This document shows positions 9,026 to 20,104 of a stretch of DNA of 64,000 bases, piece by piece (position 1 is the stretch's first letter; every line of letters starts with the position of its first letter). The translations under genes and the position numbers were made by a program. The notes under the pieces were generated by a model. It was given only the letters and a program-made list of their open reading frames with translations, did not search any database and was not told the DNA's origin. Source of the DNA: Cohaesibacter haloalkalitolerans (lineage in GTDB: Bacteria > Pseudomonadota > Alphaproteobacteria > Rhizobiales > Cohaesibacteraceae); assembly GCF_003574655.1 (NCBI RefSeq), contig NZ_QNUM01000001.1, positions 186,001 through 250,000 on the forward strand, written 5' to 3'.

Positions 9026-10762
9026 ATGGCAATCAGTGCAAACCGTCTTGAACTTTTGCAAATCGCAGATGCTGTGGCGCGCGAAAAGTCGATTGATCGC
9101 ATGATCGTGATCGGGGCCATGGAGGACGCGATCCAGAAAGCGGCGCGCTCCCGTTATGGTCAGGAGACCGAAATCAAGGCAACCATCAACCCGCGCACCG
9201 GCGAAACCCGGCTTGAGCGGCTGCTGGAAGTTGTTGACGTGGTTGAGGATTACGCCACCCAGATTTCGCTGGTTGACGCCAAGGAAAAGAAACCGGACGC
9301 CCAGATCGGCGACATCGTATCCGATCTGCTGCCGCCGCTCGAGTTTGGCCGCATCTCCGCCCAGTCAGCCAAGCAGGTCATCGTGCAGAAAGTTCGCGAA
9401 GCCGAGCGTGATCACCAGTATGACGAATTCAAGGATCGCCAGTTCGATATCGTCAACGGTCAGGTCAAGCGCGTTGAATATGGCAATGTGACGGTCGATC
9501 TTTCCGGCAGTGAAGCCATTGTTCGCCGTGACGAACTGATTGCCCGCGAAGCCTTCCGTCCGGGCGACCGCATTCGCGCCATCATCTATGATGTCCGCCG
9601 CGAACAGCGTGGCCCGCAGATCTTCCTGTCCAGAACACATCCACAGTTCATGGCAAAGTTGTTTGCACAGGAAGTGCCGGAGATCTATGATGGCATCATT
9701 ACCATCAAGTCGGTAGCGCGTGATCCTGGCTCCCGTGCCAAGATTGCCGTCGTTTCCAGTGACAGTTCAATTGATCCGGTCGGTGCCTGCGTGGGTATGC
9801 GCGGATCTCGCGTGCAGGCCGTGGTCAACGAGCTGCAAGGCGAGAAGATCGACATCATTCCGTGGTCCGAAGATCCTGCGACCTTCATCGTCAACGCCCT
9901 GCAGCCAGCTGAAGTGGCCAAGGTGGTGCTGGACGAAGACAGCGAGCGGATCGAGGTTGTCGTACCGAATGATCAGCTGTCTCTGGCCATCGGCCGCCGC
10001 GGTCAGAATGTGCGTCTTGCTTCCCAGCTGACCGGCTGGGACATCGACATCATGACCGAGGAAGAAGAATCCGAACGTCGCCAGAAGGAATTCAACGAAC
10101 GGGCCCAGCTGTTCATGCAGGCTCTTGACGTGGATGACATCGTGGCACAGCTGCTCGCTTCCGAAGGCTTTACCTCGATCGAGGAAGTGGCCTATGTGGA
10201 TGCAAGTGAAGTCTCCGATATCGAAGGCTTCGACGAAGACACCGCTCTGGAAATCCAGAGACGCGCCAACGAATATCTTGAAGCGGAAGCGGAAAAGCAG
10301 AATGAAGAGCGTATCGCTCTTGGCGTTTCCGATGACCTGCTTGAAATCTCCGGCCTGACGCTGCCGATGCTGGTGGCTCTCGGCCATGACGGCATCAAGA
10401 CCATCGAAGATCTTGCCGGCTGTGCAACCGACGATCTGGTTGGCTGGACCGAGCGGCACAATGGCGAAGTCAAACGCTTCAAGGGCGTCCTGTCCGATTT
10501 CGACATTTCGCGCCAGGAAGCCGAAGACATCATCATGCTGACCCGCGTTGCGGCTGGCTGGATTGATCCTTCCGAGCTGCTGAGCGAAGAGGAAGCGGCC
10601 GAATATGAACAGATGGAAGCCGAAGACGACGACGAAATCGATCTGACCGACGAGATGTCTGACGACATCGAGGCTGATGACAGCGAGGAAGGCGATTTCG
10701 AAGACGACGACGTTTCCGACGAAGACGAGGAAGACGACTCTGAAGAAGAGGAAAAAGACTGA
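9026..10762 (+). CDS. nusA: transcription termination/antitermination factor NusA
   Basis: 578 residues. Order of domains: N-terminal RNA polymerase-binding domain (residues 1-130), S1 RNA-binding domain (about 135-200), two KH domains with GACVGMRGSRVQAVVNEL and IGRRGQNVRLASQL, then helix-hairpin-helix repeats (about 360-510). The last roughly 50 residues are almost all Asp and Glu, an acidic tail common in alphaproteobacteria. NusA acts in pausing, termination and rRNA antitermination. It begins 12 bp after rimP, so the two are co-transcribed. Confidence 0.97.
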   Translation: MAISANRLELLQIADAVAREKSIDRMIVIGAMEDAIQKAARSRYGQETEIKATINPRTGETRLERLLEVVDVVEDYATQISLVDAKEKKPDAQIGDIVSDLLPPLEFGRISAQSAKQVIVQKVREAERDHQYDEFKDRQFDIVNGQVKRVEYGNVTVDLSGSEAIVRRDELIAREAFRPGDRIRAIIYDVRREQRGPQIFLSRTHPQFMAKLFAQEVPEIYDGIITIKSVARDPGSRAKIAVVSSDSSIDPVGACVGMRGSRVQAVVNELQGEKIDIIPWSEDPATFIVNALQPAEVAKVVLDEDSERIEVVVPNDQLSLAIGRRGQNVRLASQLTGWDIDIMTEEEESERRQKEFNERAQLFMQALDVDDIVAQLLASEGFTSIEEVAYVDASEVSDIEGFDEDTALEIQRRANEYLEAEAEKQNEERIALGVSDDLLEISGLTLPMLVALGHDGIKTIEDLAGCATDDLVGWTERHNGEVKRFKGVLSDFDISRQEAEDIIMLTRVAAGWIDPSELLSEEEAAEYEQMEAEDDDEIDLTDEMSDDIEADDSEEGDFEDDDVSDEDEEDDSEEEEKD

Positions 10763-10838
10763 AACCGTCCACTTCCGTCGCGGAAATGCAATTGAATTGC
10801 GACAGGATTTGACAAAAATGGCCTTGAGAGGATAAACC

Positions 10839-11504
10839 GTGCCGCAAAAGAGCGAACAGACGACAAGACAATGTCTGGTGACACGGGAAAGCCTTCCCAA
10901 AGACCAAATGATACGGTTTGTTCTGGCTCCCGATCTCAGTGTTGTTCCAGATTTGAAAATGCGGTTACCCGGGCGCGGTGTCTGGGTAACGGCGCGGCAG
11001 GATCTGGTGAAGCAGGCGGCGGACAAGGGATTGTTTGCCCGCGGCTTCAAACAGAAAGTGCAAAAATGTGACGGTCTTGATCAGCTCGTCACAGGCCTGA
11101 TGGAAAAGGGGTGTCTGTCTGCCCTTTCCATGACACGCAAGGCCGGTCAGATCATAACCGGATTTGCAAAGGTCGAAACGTGCATTGCACAAAGGGGTGC
11201 AATTGGACTAATACATGCGGCAGATGCCGCAGAGGATGGACAGAAAAAACTGGCTCAGGCCGTACGACGCCATTATGGCAGCGACTGCGAATTACCCGTT
11301 GTTCGCAGATTCAGCGCTGAGGCGTTAAGCACCGCGCTTGGGTATGGAAATGTGGTACATGCTGCCTTGCTCGCCGGTTCGGCGAGCGGGAGCTTCATCA
11401 AACAGGTTGCGATGCTTGACGCCTATTCGCAACCAATTGAACCGGATTCTAGCAGCGGCCCGGACGACCGGTCTGCTGGACAGGCCTCCACTTGGGGGCA
11501 GTGA
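10839..11504 (+). CDS. YlxR-L7Ae fusion RNA-binding protein
   Basis: 221 residues from a GTG at 10839 with GAGG upstream. The N-terminal domain is YlxR/DUF448 ([18 protein letters not shown], then [14 protein letters not shown]), and the second domain resembles ribosomal L7Ae ([17 protein letters not shown], then [12 protein letters not shown]). This fusion is usual between nusA and infB in alphaproteobacteria. It is a nucleic-acid-binding protein; YlxR has been linked to RNase P and to transcription, but the role here is not known. The C-terminal 25 residues are low complexity. Confidence 0.88.
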   Translation: MPQKSEQTTRQCLVTRESLPKDQMIRFVLAPDLSVVPDLKMRLPGRGVWVTARQDLVKQAADKGLFARGFKQKVQKCDGLDQLVTGLMEKGCLSALSMTRKAGQIITGFAKVETCIAQRGAIGLIHAADAAEDGQKKLAQAVRRHYGSDCELPVVRRFSAEALSTALGYGNVVHAALLAGSASGSFIKQVAMLDAYSQPIEPDSSSGPDDRSAGQASTWGQ

Positions 11505-11521
11505 AGGGTATTGACCGAGAA

Positions 11522-14434
11522 ATGAGCAACGAAAACAGCAGCGACAACAATAGCCCATCAGAGAAAAAGACACTGTCTCTGGGCAAAAATGTGGGGCAAG
11601 GCACCGTACGCCAGAGCTTTTCTCATGGCCGATCGAAGGCGGTTGTCGTTGAAAAGCGAAAGCGGCGCTTCACTGCACCGGGCGATGCCAAACCCGCTGT
11701 GGCTGGCAAGCCTGTAGCGGACTCTGCTCCTGTGCCCAGCGATCAGCCTTCTGCCGCCTCCGGTCAGGCACAGGCTCAGACCCCGGAACAGCGTTCCGGC
11801 GGTGGCCATGCCGGCAATCAGGGCAAGGGCAACAACGGTGGGCGCGGACAGCGTCAGCGCAACCGTAACGGCAATGGCCAGAATCAGGGCGGTGGCAACA
11901 ACCCTTCTGGACAGCGCAACCTGACTTCTTCCGAGAATGCGAAACGCCTTCAAGCGCTTGAAGCGGCGAAAGTCCGCGCGCGCGAGATGGAACAGCGCAA
12001 GAAAGAGGACGAAGCCAGACGCAAGGCAGACGAAGCGCGTCAGGCTGAAGAAGAAGCGCGTCGCAAGGTCGAAGAAGAAGCCAAACGCAAGGCTGAAGAG
12101 GCCGCCGCTGCTGCCAAGAAGGCTGAAGACGAGCGCAAGGCACTGGAAGAAGCCAAGGTTGAAAAGACCGAGGTCAAGACCGAAGAATCCGATGCTGCCA
12201 ACAAGGAACAGCCAGCTCAGGCCAAAAAACCTGTCAAGCACGAGCGCAGCAGCAAACACCCCGAGCGTCCGGCCCGTACCGAAACCAAGGAAGGCGACGA
12301 CAAGCGTCCCGTCAAGGCTCGCGGCCGTCGCGACGACGATGATGATCGGTCCGGCGCCCGTCCGGGTGCCAAGATCAACCGGCCGCAGCGCGGTGGTGTG
12401 CGCACGGTCGCTGGCGACAGCTTCATCGCACCGGACGCATCCGCCGAAGGCAAGCCGGGTGCGAAGACACTCAAGCCCGTGCCGAAAAAGCCGCGTGTGG
12501 AAGAAGCCGCCCGGGTTGCTCCGCCAGCCAAGCCGCGCACGGATGACCGTCGTCGTGGCAAGTTGACGCTGACCAACGCACTCAACACCGAAGAACAGCG
12601 CGAACGGTCGCTGGCCTCCATGCGTCGCCGTCGTGCGAAGCAAAAGGGTGCGATAAATGACGTTCAGCGTGAAAAGGTCTTCCGCGAAGTGATCATTCCT
12701 GAAACCATCACGGTACAGGAACTGGCACAGCGCATGACCGAACGCGCCGTCGATGTCATCAAGATCCTGATGAAGCAGGGCATGATGGTCAAGACCGTCG
12801 ACGTTCTGGATGCCGATACCGCGCAGCTGGTTGCCGAGGAACTCGGCCATACCGTCAAGCGCGTTTCTGCAGCGGACGTTGAAGAAGGTCTCTATGACAA
12901 CAGCGACAGCGAGGACGATCTGGTATCCCGTCCGGCAGTGGTCACCATCATGGGCCACGTCGACCACGGCAAGACTTCTCTTCTGGACGCCATTCGCCAC
13001 GCCAACGTGGTGAAAGGGGAAGCCGGTGGCATCACCCAGCATATCGGTGCCTATCAGGTTGAGCAGAACGGCCAGAAGATCACCTTCATCGATACTCCGG
13101 GCCACGCTGCCTTCACCGAAATGCGTGCCCGTGGTGCCCAGTCGACCGATATCGTCATTCTGGTGGTTGCTGCCGACGACGGCGTGATGCCGCAGACGAT
13201 CGAAGCAATCAACCATGCCCGCGCTGCCGAAGTGCCGATCATTGTTGCCATCAACAAGATCGACCTGCCAGCCGCCGACCCGTCACGGGTTCGCAACGAG
13301 CTGCTGCAGCATGGCGTCTTTGTTGAAGGCATGGGCGGCGATGTCCTTGAGGTGGAAGTTTCGGCCAAGCAGAAACTGCATCTGGATGACCTTCTGGAAA
13401 CCATCCTCATGCAGTCCGAAATGCTCGAACTGAAGGCCAACCCGGATCGGACCGCTGACGGTATCGTGGTCGAAGCCAAGCTCGACAAGGGTCGTGGCCC
13501 GGTTGCCACCGTTCTGGTTCAGAACGGTACGCTGAAAGTCGGTGACATTGTTGTTGCCGGTGAGCAGTGGGGCAAGGTTCGCGCCCTCATCGACGATAAG
13601 GGCGACAAGGTTGACGCTGCGGAGCCGTCCAAGCCAGTCGAGATTCTCGGCTTTGATGCTGCGCCGGATGCCGGTGACCAGTTCGCTGTGGTGGAAACGG
13701 AAGGCCGTGCTCGCGAGATCACCGACTACCGTATCCGCAAGAACAAGGACCTGGCAGCTGCCAAGGCAAACCGCGGTTCTCTGGAACAGATGCTCAGCAA
13801 CCTGAGGGAAAGCGGCGACAGCCAGTCCTTCCCGCTGGTTATCAAGGGCGACGTGAAGGGGTCTGTCGAAGCCATCATCGGTGCTCTGGAAGCCATCGGC
13901 AACGACGAGGTATCGGTTCAGATCCTGCACTCCGGTGTTGGCGGTGTGACCGAATCCGACGTGACCCTTGCTGCCGCCTCAGGCGCTCCGATCATCGCCT
14001 TCAACGTCCGTGCCAACGCACAGGCCAAGATGGCAGCCGAGCAGAAGGGCGTCGAGATCCGCTACTATAACATCATCTACGATCTCACCGATGATGTGAA
14101 AGCGGCGATGTCCGGCATGCTCAGCCCGGAAGTTCGCGAAACCTTCATCGGCTACGCCGAAATCCTGGAAGTGTTCAATATTTCCAAGGTCGGCAAGGTC
14201 GCAGGTTGTCGCGTCACCGAAGGTGTCGTGGAACGTGGAACCGGCGTGCGCCTGCTGCGCGACAACGTCGTCATCCACACCGGCAAGCTTTCCACCCTCA
14301 AGCGCTTCAAGGACGAAGTCAAGGAAGTGCATGTGGGTCAGGAATGCGGCATGGCCTTTGAAGGCTATCAGGACCTCAGGGCTGGCGATCAGATCGAGTG
14401 CTTCCGCGTCGAAGAGATCGCAAGATCGCTCTAG
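11522..14434 (+). CDS. infB: translation initiation factor IF-2
   Basis: 970 residues from the ATG at 11522 ([10 protein letters not shown]), 17 bp after the upstream stop; the TTG at 11492 is rejected because it overlaps that gene. The first 380 residues are a low-complexity Gly/Asn-rich then Glu/Lys/Ala-rich charged helix, typical of alphaproteobacterial IF-2. The GTPase follows: [15 protein letters not shown] (G1), DTPGHAAF (G3) and [12 protein letters not shown] (G4). Domains II to IV complete it. IF-2 brings fMet-tRNA to the 30S subunit. Confidence 0.97.
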   Translation: MSNENSSDNNSPSEKKTLSLGKNVGQGTVRQSFSHGRSKAVVVEKRKRRFTAPGDAKPAVAGKPVADSAPVPSDQPSAASGQAQAQTPEQRSGGGHAGNQGKGNNGGRGQRQRNRNGNGQNQGGGNNPSGQRNLTSSENAKRLQALEAAKVRAREMEQRKKEDEARRKADEARQAEEEARRKVEEEAKRKAEEAAAAAKKAEDERKALEEAKVEKTEVKTEESDAANKEQPAQAKKPVKHERSSKHPERPARTETKEGDDKRPVKARGRRDDDDDRSGARPGAKINRPQRGGVRTVAGDSFIAPDASAEGKPGAKTLKPVPKKPRVEEAARVAPPAKPRTDDRRRGKLTLTNALNTEEQRERSLASMRRRRAKQKGAINDVQREKVFREVIIPETITVQELAQRMTERAVDVIKILMKQGMMVKTVDVLDADTAQLVAEELGHTVKRVSAADVEEGLYDNSDSEDDLVSRPAVVTIMGHVDHGKTSLLDAIRHANVVKGEAGGITQHIGAYQVEQNGQKITFIDTPGHAAFTEMRARGAQSTDIVILVVAADDGVMPQTIEAINHARAAEVPIIVAINKIDLPAADPSRVRNELLQHGVFVEGMGGDVLEVEVSAKQKLHLDDLLETILMQSEMLELKANPDRTADGIVVEAKLDKGRGPVATVLVQNGTLKVGDIVVAGEQWGKVRALIDDKGDKVDAAEPSKPVEILGFDAAPDAGDQFAVVETEGRAREITDYRIRKNKDLAAAKANRGSLEQMLSNLRESGDSQSFPLVIKGDVKGSVEAIIGALEAIGNDEVSVQILHSGVGGVTESDVTLAAASGAPIIAFNVRANAQAKMAAEQKGVEIRYYNIIYDLTDDVKAAMSGMLSPEVRETFIGYAEILEVFNISKVGKVAGCRVTEGVVERGTGVRLLRDNVVIHTGKLSTLKRFKDEVKEVHVGQECGMAFEGYQDLRAGDQIECFRVEEIARSL

Positions 14435-14460
14435 GGCTACTGCTCTTAACGCAAATCAAC

Positions 14461-14495
14461 AAAGGTCAAGGGATTCCCTTGACCTTTGCCGTTTT
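14461..14495 (+). terminator. rho-independent terminator between infB and rbfA
   Basis: AAAGGTCAAGGG (14461-14472) and CCCTTGACCTTT (14476-14487) form a perfect 12-bp stem with a 3-nt loop, then GCCGTTTTT. It may partly separate rbfA-truB from the nusA-infB transcript. Confidence 0.85.
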
Positions 14496-14587
14496 TCCTA
14501 TATGTAACGCGTGTAGCCTCATGGCTCCGTGTTTCCAGGTCTGGCCGGTCCAATCCCGCCCATGGCCTCCAACTTTTGGGATATATT

Positions 14588-15043
14588 ATGGGACGTGGTT
14601 CTCGAAAGGGCGGCGGTATGTCGTCCCAGCGTCAGTTGCGTGTTGGCGAACTGGTGCGAAAATCCTTATCCGAATGCCTTACCCGGGGCGAGATCATCGA
14701 TCCGTTCCTCGAGAAATTCGTCATCTCCATCGCCGAGGTGCGCATGAGCCCGGACCTGACGCTGGCCACCGCCTTCGTCATGCCGCTTGGCGCGCCCGGT
14801 CAGGAAGATGCCGTGGTCGAAGCCCTCAACAGCCACAAGAAATTCCTGCGTGGCCGTCTGGGGCGCGACCTGACGCTCAAGCATACGCCCGATCTGCGCT
14901 TCCGCTATGACGAGACCTTCGATGAAGCCTCGCGTATCGATGCGCTGCTCAACTCGCCGCTTGTCCAGCGGGACCTGCATCACGACGATGCCCCGGCAGA
15001 CAATGAAGAAGAGATGGACGACGACGGGCAGGAGAAGTCATGA
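14588..15043 (+). CDS. rbfA: ribosome-binding factor A
   Basis: 151 residues from the ATG at 14588; an ATG at 14618 just before [15 protein letters not shown] is an alternative. It is a KH-like 30S maturation factor needed for 16S rRNA 5' end processing and cold growth. The conserved block [19 protein letters not shown] and the later [20 protein letters not shown] are typical. The C-terminus is acidic. The stop overlaps the truB start by ATGA. Confidence 0.94.
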   Translation: MGRGSRKGGGMSSQRQLRVGELVRKSLSECLTRGEIIDPFLEKFVISIAEVRMSPDLTLATAFVMPLGAPGQEDAVVEALNSHKKFLRGRLGRDLTLKHTPDLRFRYDETFDEASRIDALLNSPLVQRDLHHDDAPADNEEEMDDDGQEKS

Positions 15044-16086
15044 GCGACAACCAGACCAACGAACAGGCTGTTGCCAGCCAGCAGGACAGCGAAGCACCAC
15101 GCCCCAAGAAGCAGAAGAAGCAACAGTTCCGTGCCAAGCGGCGGACCGACGTGCATGGCTGGATCGCACTCGACAAGCCGCTCAACATGACCTCCACCCA
15201 GGCCGTTGGCGCGATCAAGCGCATTTTCAACGTCAAGAAGGCTGGCCATGCAGGGACCCTCGACCCGCTGGCGTCCGGCTGCCTGCCCATTGCCATCGGT
15301 GAGGCCACCAAGACCGTCTCCTTCGTCATGGACGGCTTCAAGGAATATGAATTCACGGTGCGCTGGGGCGAGGAAACCTCGACGGACGACGCTGAAGGGG
15401 AGCTGATCGACAGCTCGGCCCATCGCCCGACCGAAGAGGAAATCGAAGAAGCCCTTGAGCATTTTTCTGGCGAGATCATGCAGGTTCCCCCTGCCTTCTC
15501 GGCCATCAAGGTCAACGGAGAACGCGCCTATGATCTGGCGCGCGACGGCGAAGAGGTCAATCTCGCCGCCCGTCCGGTGACCATCCATCATCTGGAGCTG
15601 CTCGAAGCCCCGGACGAGGATACTGCAGTTTTTGTCGCCGAATGTTCCAAGGGGACCTATGTCAGGTCGCTGGCTCGGGATATTGGGCGGCATCTTGGTA
15701 CGCGCGGCCATGTCATAGCCCTGCGTCGGCTCATTTCCGGACCATTTACCGAAGAAATGCTTATTTCGCTGGACGATCTGGAACAGTTGAGCCATAGTGC
15801 GCCCGGCGAGCCCGGGCTCGCCACTGCCTTGCTTCCCGTTGAGACCGCGCTGGACGACATCCCGGCCCTGGCCATAAACAGGAATGCCGCAGCAAGACTA
15901 CGCCGAGGTCAATCGGTATTGCTGCGTGGACAGGAAGCTCCGATCGACGGTCACATTTCGGCCATGCATGCAGGTTTGCTGGTGGCCATCTGTGAGGTGA
16001 TCGAAGGAGAACTCTGGCCTAGGCGCGTCTTCAATCTGCCCGAGCATCAGCCCGACTTTTCGAGCGATGCCGAGCCAAATAACTAA
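15040..16086 (+). CDS. truB: tRNA pseudouridine-55 synthase
   Basis: 348 residues, with a Lys/Gln-rich N-terminal extension of about 35 residues. It converts U55 of tRNAs to pseudouridine. The catalytic aspartate lies in [15 protein letters not shown] (about residue 73); [14 protein letters not shown] is the second conserved block, and a PUA-like C-terminal domain follows. It overlaps rbfA by 4 bp, showing translational coupling, and is followed by rpsO after 11 bp. Confidence 0.96.
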   Translation: MSDNQTNEQAVASQQDSEAPRPKKQKKQQFRAKRRTDVHGWIALDKPLNMTSTQAVGAIKRIFNVKKAGHAGTLDPLASGCLPIAIGEATKTVSFVMDGFKEYEFTVRWGEETSTDDAEGELIDSSAHRPTEEEIEEALEHFSGEIMQVPPAFSAIKVNGERAYDLARDGEEVNLAARPVTIHHLELLEAPDEDTAVFVAECSKGTYVRSLARDIGRHLGTRGHVIALRRLISGPFTEEMLISLDDLEQLSHSAPGEPGLATALLPVETALDDIPALAINRNAAARLRRGQSVLLRGQEAPIDGHISAMHAGLLVAICEVIEGELWPRRVFNLPEHQPDFSSDAEPNN

Positions 16087-16097
16087 AGGAGAAACCG

Positions 16098-16367
16098 ATG
16101 TCGATTACTGCTGAACGCAAGCAAGAACTCATCAAGGAATACGCCACCAAAGAAGGCGATACCGGTTCCCCAGAGGTACAGGTCGCAGTTCTTTCCGAGC
16201 GGATTGCCAATCTGACCGAGCATTTCAAGTCTCACAAGAAAGACAACCACTCCCGTCGTGGCCTCCTGAAACTGGTTTCCCAGCGTCGTAAACTGCTTGA
16301 CTATGTCAAGGCCAAGGACGAAGCACGGTATCAGTCTCTGATCGAGCGTCTCGGACTGCGTCGTTAA
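16098..16367 (+). CDS. rpsO: 30S ribosomal protein S15
   Basis: 89 residues, the usual length. It binds 16S rRNA early in 30S assembly and begins [12 protein letters not shown] with the conserved [10 protein letters not shown] and [18 protein letters not shown]. An AGGAGA ribosome site precedes it. In many bacteria S15 represses its own translation; no clear leader structure for that was seen in the short gap after truB. Confidence 0.98.
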   Translation: MSITAERKQELIKEYATKEGDTGSPEVQVAVLSERIANLTEHFKSHKKDNHSRRGLLKLVSQRRKLLDYVKAKDEARYQSLIERLGLRR

Positions 16368-16377
16368 TTCTCTGATA

Positions 16378-16409
16378 AACGCGGTGGCCTGCTGGTCGCC
16401 GCGTTTTCA
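16378..16409 (+). terminator. terminator after rpsO
   Basis: AACGCGG (16378-16384) pairs with CCGCGTT (16399-16405), followed by TTTC. It separates rpsO from pnp. Confidence 0.75.
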
Positions 16410-16479
16410 TATTGTGCGATCCGCCTTTCACTGTTGCTTTTATTTTGTTAACGGGTTTGGCGTTACCAACAGATCGTAG

Positions 16480-16560
16480 GCATTCGCTGTTCCGCTCGTG
16501 AGCGTGAACGAATGCCCCAAGGGGAAACCCTTCCGTTGCTCTGGCATATGGTTGCCAGAG
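16480..16560 (+). promoter_or_regulatory. two hairpins in the pnp leader
   Basis: GCATTCG (16480-16486) pairs with CGAATGC (16509-16515) with further internal pairing; CTCTGGCA (16539-16546) pairs with TGCCAGAG (16553-16560). The 377-bp gap before pnp holds no gene. In E. coli a pnp leader hairpin is cut by RNase III and lets PNPase control its own mRNA; a similar role is only inferred here. Confidence 0.5.
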
Positions 16561-16744
16561 TGGTTAAACAGAATCAGTGCTATCGGATGACCTGATTCAT
16601 CATCGTTCACAGGCAGGATTGCCAGCCGCTTTGATCAAGCACCAAGGGTGCTGGAGCTGCTCGTTGTCTTGCCCGTGACCAAAGAAATTCAGTCTGATGC
16701 TCCTTTATGTCCGATGTGCCGGAGCATCCAAGAAAGGACATTCC

Positions 16745-18874
16745 ATGTTCGATATTCAACGTGAAGAAATCGATTGGGGCGGGCAGAAGCTCGTTCTGGA
16801 AACCGGTCAGATTGCGCGTCAGGCAGACGGCGCAGTCCTGGCTTCCCTCGGCGAAACCACTGTTCTGGCAACCGTTGTTTCCGCCAAACAGCCCAAGCCG
16901 GGCCTCGACTTCTTTCCCCTGACCGTAAACTATCAGGAAAAGACCTACGCTGCCGGCAAGATCCCGGGTGGCTATTTCAAGCGTGAAGGCCGTCCGAGCG
17001 AAAAGGAAACCCTCGTTTCCCGTCTGATCGACCGCCCGATCCGTCCGCTGTTCGTCGATGGCTACAAATGCGAAACCCAGGTGATCGTCACCGTTGTCAG
17101 CCATGACATGGTCAATGACCCGGACATTCTGGCCATGGTTGCTGCTTCCGCAGCACTGTGCATTTCCGGCGTTCCCTTCATGGGCCCGATCGGCGGCGCT
17201 CGCGTCGGCCTGATCAACGACGAATTCGTGCTCAACCCGGGCATCGACCAGATGGAAGACAGCAAGCTGGATCTGGTTGTTGCCGGTACCAATGACGCCG
17301 TTCTGATGGTGGAATCCGAAGCCCAGAACCTGTCCGAAGAAACCATGCTGAACGCCGTGATGTTCGGTCACCGCGGTTTCCAGCCGGTCATTGAAGCCAT
17401 CATCCGTCTGGCTGAAAAGGCTGCCAAGGAACCACGTGCATTCTCCATGCCGGACTATTCCGAACTGGCTGCCAAGGTTGAAGACATCGCTGGCGAAGAC
17501 CTGCAGGCCGCTTTCAAGATTGCTGCCAAGACCGAGCGCTATGCTGCTGTTGACGCTGCCAAGGCAAAGGTCATGGCTGCCCTGTGCAACCCGGAAGACG
17601 AAAACGCAGCAGACGCTGTTGTTGTCGGCGACCTGTTCAAGAAGGCAGAAGCCAAGATCGTTCGCGGTCAGATCATCAAGACCGGCAGCCGCATCGACGG
17701 CCGTGATCTGAAGACCGTTCGCCCGATCGTTTCCGAAGTTGGCAAGCTGCCACGCACCCACGGTTCTGCCCTGTTCACCCGCGGTGAAACGCAGGCTCTG
17801 GTCGTTGCCACGCTGGGCACCGGCGATGACGAGCAGTTCGTCGATTCGCTGGCTGGCACCTACAAGGAAACCTTCCTGCTGCATTACAACTTCCCTCCGT
17901 TCTCGGTTGGTGAAGCTGGTCGTATCGGCTCTCCGGGCCGTCGCGAAATCGGTCATGGCAAGCTGGCATGGCGCGCCGTTCATCCGATGCTGCCTGCCCA
18001 TCATGAATTCCCTTACACCCTGCGTGTTGTTTCCGACATCACCGAATCCAACGGCTCGTCTTCCATGGCGACCGTTTGCGGCACCTCTCTGGCGCTGATG
18101 GATGCGGGCGTTCCTCTGAAGGCTCCTGTTGCCGGTATCGCAATGGGCCTGATCAAGGAAGGCGACGACTTTGCTGTTCTTTCCGACATCCTTGGTGACG
18201 AAGATCACCTCGGCGACATGGACTTCAAGGTTGCCGGTACGTCTGAAGGCATCACCTCGCTGCAGATGGACATCAAGATCGACGGTATCACCGAAGAGAT
18301 CATGAAGGTCGCTCTGGAGCAGGCCAAAGGTGGCCGTCTCCACATTCTGGGCGAAATGAGCAAGGCGCTCGGCGAAGCCCGTCCGGAAGTTGGCGAGTTT
18401 GCACCGCGCATCGAAACCCTGAAGATCGCGGTCGACAAGATCCGTGAAGTCATCGGTTCCGGCGGCAAGGTCATCCGCGAAATCGTCGAGAAAACCGGCG
18501 CCAAGGTCGACATCAGCGACGACGGCACCATCAAGGTTGCTTCTTCCGACGGTGCAGCCATCACCGCTGCGATCAACTGGATCAACTCCATTGCTGCCGA
18601 ACCTGAGGTTGGCGCGATCTACAAGGGCAAGGTCGTCAAGACCGTTGACTTTGGTGCATTCGTGAACTTCTTCGGCGCCCGCGATGGCCTGGTTCACATC
18701 TCCCAGCTGACCCCGCAGCGCACCAACAAGGTGACCGACGTTGTGAAGGAAGGCGATAGCGTCTTCGTCAAGCTGCTCGGCTTTGATGACCGCGGCAAGG
18801 TTCGCCTGTCCATGAAAGTGGTTGATCAGGAAACCGGTGAAGAGATGAAACAGGAAGAGAAGAAGGAAGACTAA
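16745..18874 (+). CDS. pnp: polyribonucleotide nucleotidyltransferase (PNPase)
   Basis: 709 residues from the ATG at 16745 ([13 protein letters not shown]). An earlier ATG at 16697 lacks homology and is rejected. Two RNase PH domains, an all-helical linker, a KH domain ([20 protein letters not shown], about 560-580) and an S1 domain ([20 protein letters not shown]) are in the usual order. It is a phosphate-dependent 3'-5' exoribonuclease and part of the RNA degradosome. A large antisense frame covers it but is a shadow. Confidence 0.98.
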   Translation: MFDIQREEIDWGGQKLVLETGQIARQADGAVLASLGETTVLATVVSAKQPKPGLDFFPLTVNYQEKTYAAGKIPGGYFKREGRPSEKETLVSRLIDRPIRPLFVDGYKCETQVIVTVVSHDMVNDPDILAMVAASAALCISGVPFMGPIGGARVGLINDEFVLNPGIDQMEDSKLDLVVAGTNDAVLMVESEAQNLSEETMLNAVMFGHRGFQPVIEAIIRLAEKAAKEPRAFSMPDYSELAAKVEDIAGEDLQAAFKIAAKTERYAAVDAAKAKVMAALCNPEDENAADAVVVGDLFKKAEAKIVRGQIIKTGSRIDGRDLKTVRPIVSEVGKLPRTHGSALFTRGETQALVVATLGTGDDEQFVDSLAGTYKETFLLHYNFPPFSVGEAGRIGSPGRREIGHGKLAWRAVHPMLPAHHEFPYTLRVVSDITESNGSSSMATVCGTSLALMDAGVPLKAPVAGIAMGLIKEGDDFAVLSDILGDEDHLGDMDFKVAGTSEGITSLQMDIKIDGITEEIMKVALEQAKGGRLHILGEMSKALGEARPEVGEFAPRIETLKIAVDKIREVIGSGGKVIREIVEKTGAKVDISDDGTIKVASSDGAAITAAINWINSIAAEPEVGAIYKGKVVKTVDFGAFVNFFGARDGLVHISQLTPQRTNKVTDVVKEGDSVFVKLLGFDDRGKVRLSMKVVDQETGEEMKQEEKKED

Positions 18875-18898
18875 GGTCTTCTCTTTCCCTGCATGAAT

Positions 18899-18938
18899 GA
18901 AAAAGGCGCTCCCATGATCATGGTGAGCGCCTTTTCTT
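18899..18938 (+). terminator. terminator after pnp
   Basis: AAAAGGCGCTC (18901-18911) pairs with GAGCGCCTTTT (18925-18935) with extra CCATGATCATGG pairing in the loop, then T-rich sequence. The A run on the 5' side makes it usable from both directions. Confidence 0.9.
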
Positions 18939-18966
18939 TGGCCTTTTAGCCTCTTCAATGCCAACG

Positions 18967-19121
18967 CTACCCGACCCGCGGTGCAATGCGCCGTATCTGA
19001 TAGCCGGTCTTTGAAGCTTCAAATCCAGCCTTGCGATAGAAGGCATGGGTTTCCGGCTTTTGCGATCCGGTCAGCAGCATCACCTTGTAGCAGCCCTGCC
19101 TTCGCAATCGCGAATGGTCCG
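18967..19121 (-). pseudogene. 3' remnant of a GNAT acetyltransferase
   Basis: On the minus strand an open frame ending at a TAG (18967-18969) encodes about 50 residues typical of a GNAT C-terminus, including GCYKVMLLTGSQ and THAFYRKAGFE. The frame is closed by a stop about 14 codons upstream, just inside the end of the SH3 gene, and no start is available. The acetyl-CoA-binding N-terminal part is missing, so this is a broken gene left beside the SH3 protein. Confidence 0.65.
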
Positions 19122-19652
19122 TCAGTTGACTTCTTCATTCGGGTAGACACCCCACAACAGGTTGGACTTCAGCCAGCCGCTGTAGTTGCGGACGGAGACC
19201 TCGCACCAGCCGTTTTCGCATTCCTTGATATCCACCTGCACACCGATCTGGGCCTTGGCGGTTACGCCTGCTTCTTCGGTGGGATCCTTGCGCAGGGAGA
19301 CCAGCGTACCGGCCGTCTGCCATGGGCTGATCAGGGCCGTCCGGCGGCCGGAAAGCAGCGAATGATAGACCCAGCCCTCCTCACCTTCGGAATCGCGGAT
19401 CTGGCGCCAGTTTTCAAATTCATGCACGATTTCGACCGGCAGCCCGGCGCGGCGGAAAATCCACTTCACCTTGTGGTCAGTCGAGGGGCCACCACGCACA
19501 TTGACGCGATCGGATTTCAGAGACACAAACCGGGGAACCTTGAGCCCGGATGGCCCTATGCTGGTCCCCTGTGCCTGCGCTGACAGACAGGTTCCTGCGA
19601 CAAGGCCCATCACCAGCATCCATCCTGCAATGACTATTCTCTTGCTCATCAT
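19122..19652 (-). CDS. secreted SH3-domain protein
   Basis: 176 residues. A signal peptide is visible (KRIVIAGWMLVMGLVAGTCLSAQAQG), so the mature protein is probably periplasmic. Two bacterial SH3-like repeats follow (RVNVRGGPSTDHKVKWIF... EEGWVYHSLLSG, and LRKDPTEEAGVTAKAQ... GWLKSNLLWGVYP). Such proteins often bind the cell wall or partner proteins; the function is unknown. The next frame in the same direction is a GNAT fragment. Confidence 0.85.
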   Translation of the reverse strand: MMSKRIVIAGWMLVMGLVAGTCLSAQAQGTSIGPSGLKVPRFVSLKSDRVNVRGGPSTDHKVKWIFRRAGLPVEIVHEFENWRQIRDSEGEEGWVYHSLLSGRRTALISPWQTAGTLVSLRKDPTEEAGVTAKAQIGVQVDIKECENGWCEVSVRNYSGWLKSNLLWGVYPNEEVN

Positions 19653-20104
19653 GCCTCTGCACGTTGTTCTGCTATTTGGCGTCTCTTTTTGCGATAGGAT
19701 GAAATTACACCATCGCGATAAAGAATCTTTTAACCCTCAATCATCTGTCGTGCTGTTTCAGCAAGGGCCGTTGGAACCCTGTGGTTCGGCACGCATAAAA
19801 CCATGGGATGACTGGTCATGACCGGGGCATTCCCTATAGCATTCACATCCGTGATGTGTGCCTGAAATCCTTGCAGAATTTCGCAAATTGGCACAGACTT
19901 GAAAAGCCCGACAAAATGTCCTTTCATTTGAAACGGCATTCGGACTTTTCAAATCGGACGGCGTGCCAACCCCACGCTGAAACAAGACGATAGTCACCTG
20001 GATACGCTTCCGGGGAAAGGTGATGGCCGGAGAAGACACGGGACTTCCCGCTGGCCGCTCCTCAAGGAAGCGGAGATGCTATGAGGCAGGAATAGGGCAA
20101 ACCT
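19653..20104. other. gene-free interval
   Basis: This divergent gap between the SH3 gene and the dehydrogenase should hold promoters for both. I see no gene, repeat or recognisable riboswitch. Confidence 0.5.

Noticed and set aside
11558-13216. 552-codon antisense frame over infB
   Set aside because: Shadow of the low-complexity part of infB.
16607-18964. 785-codon antisense frame over pnp
   Set aside because: It mirrors the pnp codon pattern, has no domain and no start signal; high-GC genes often leave such open antisense frames.
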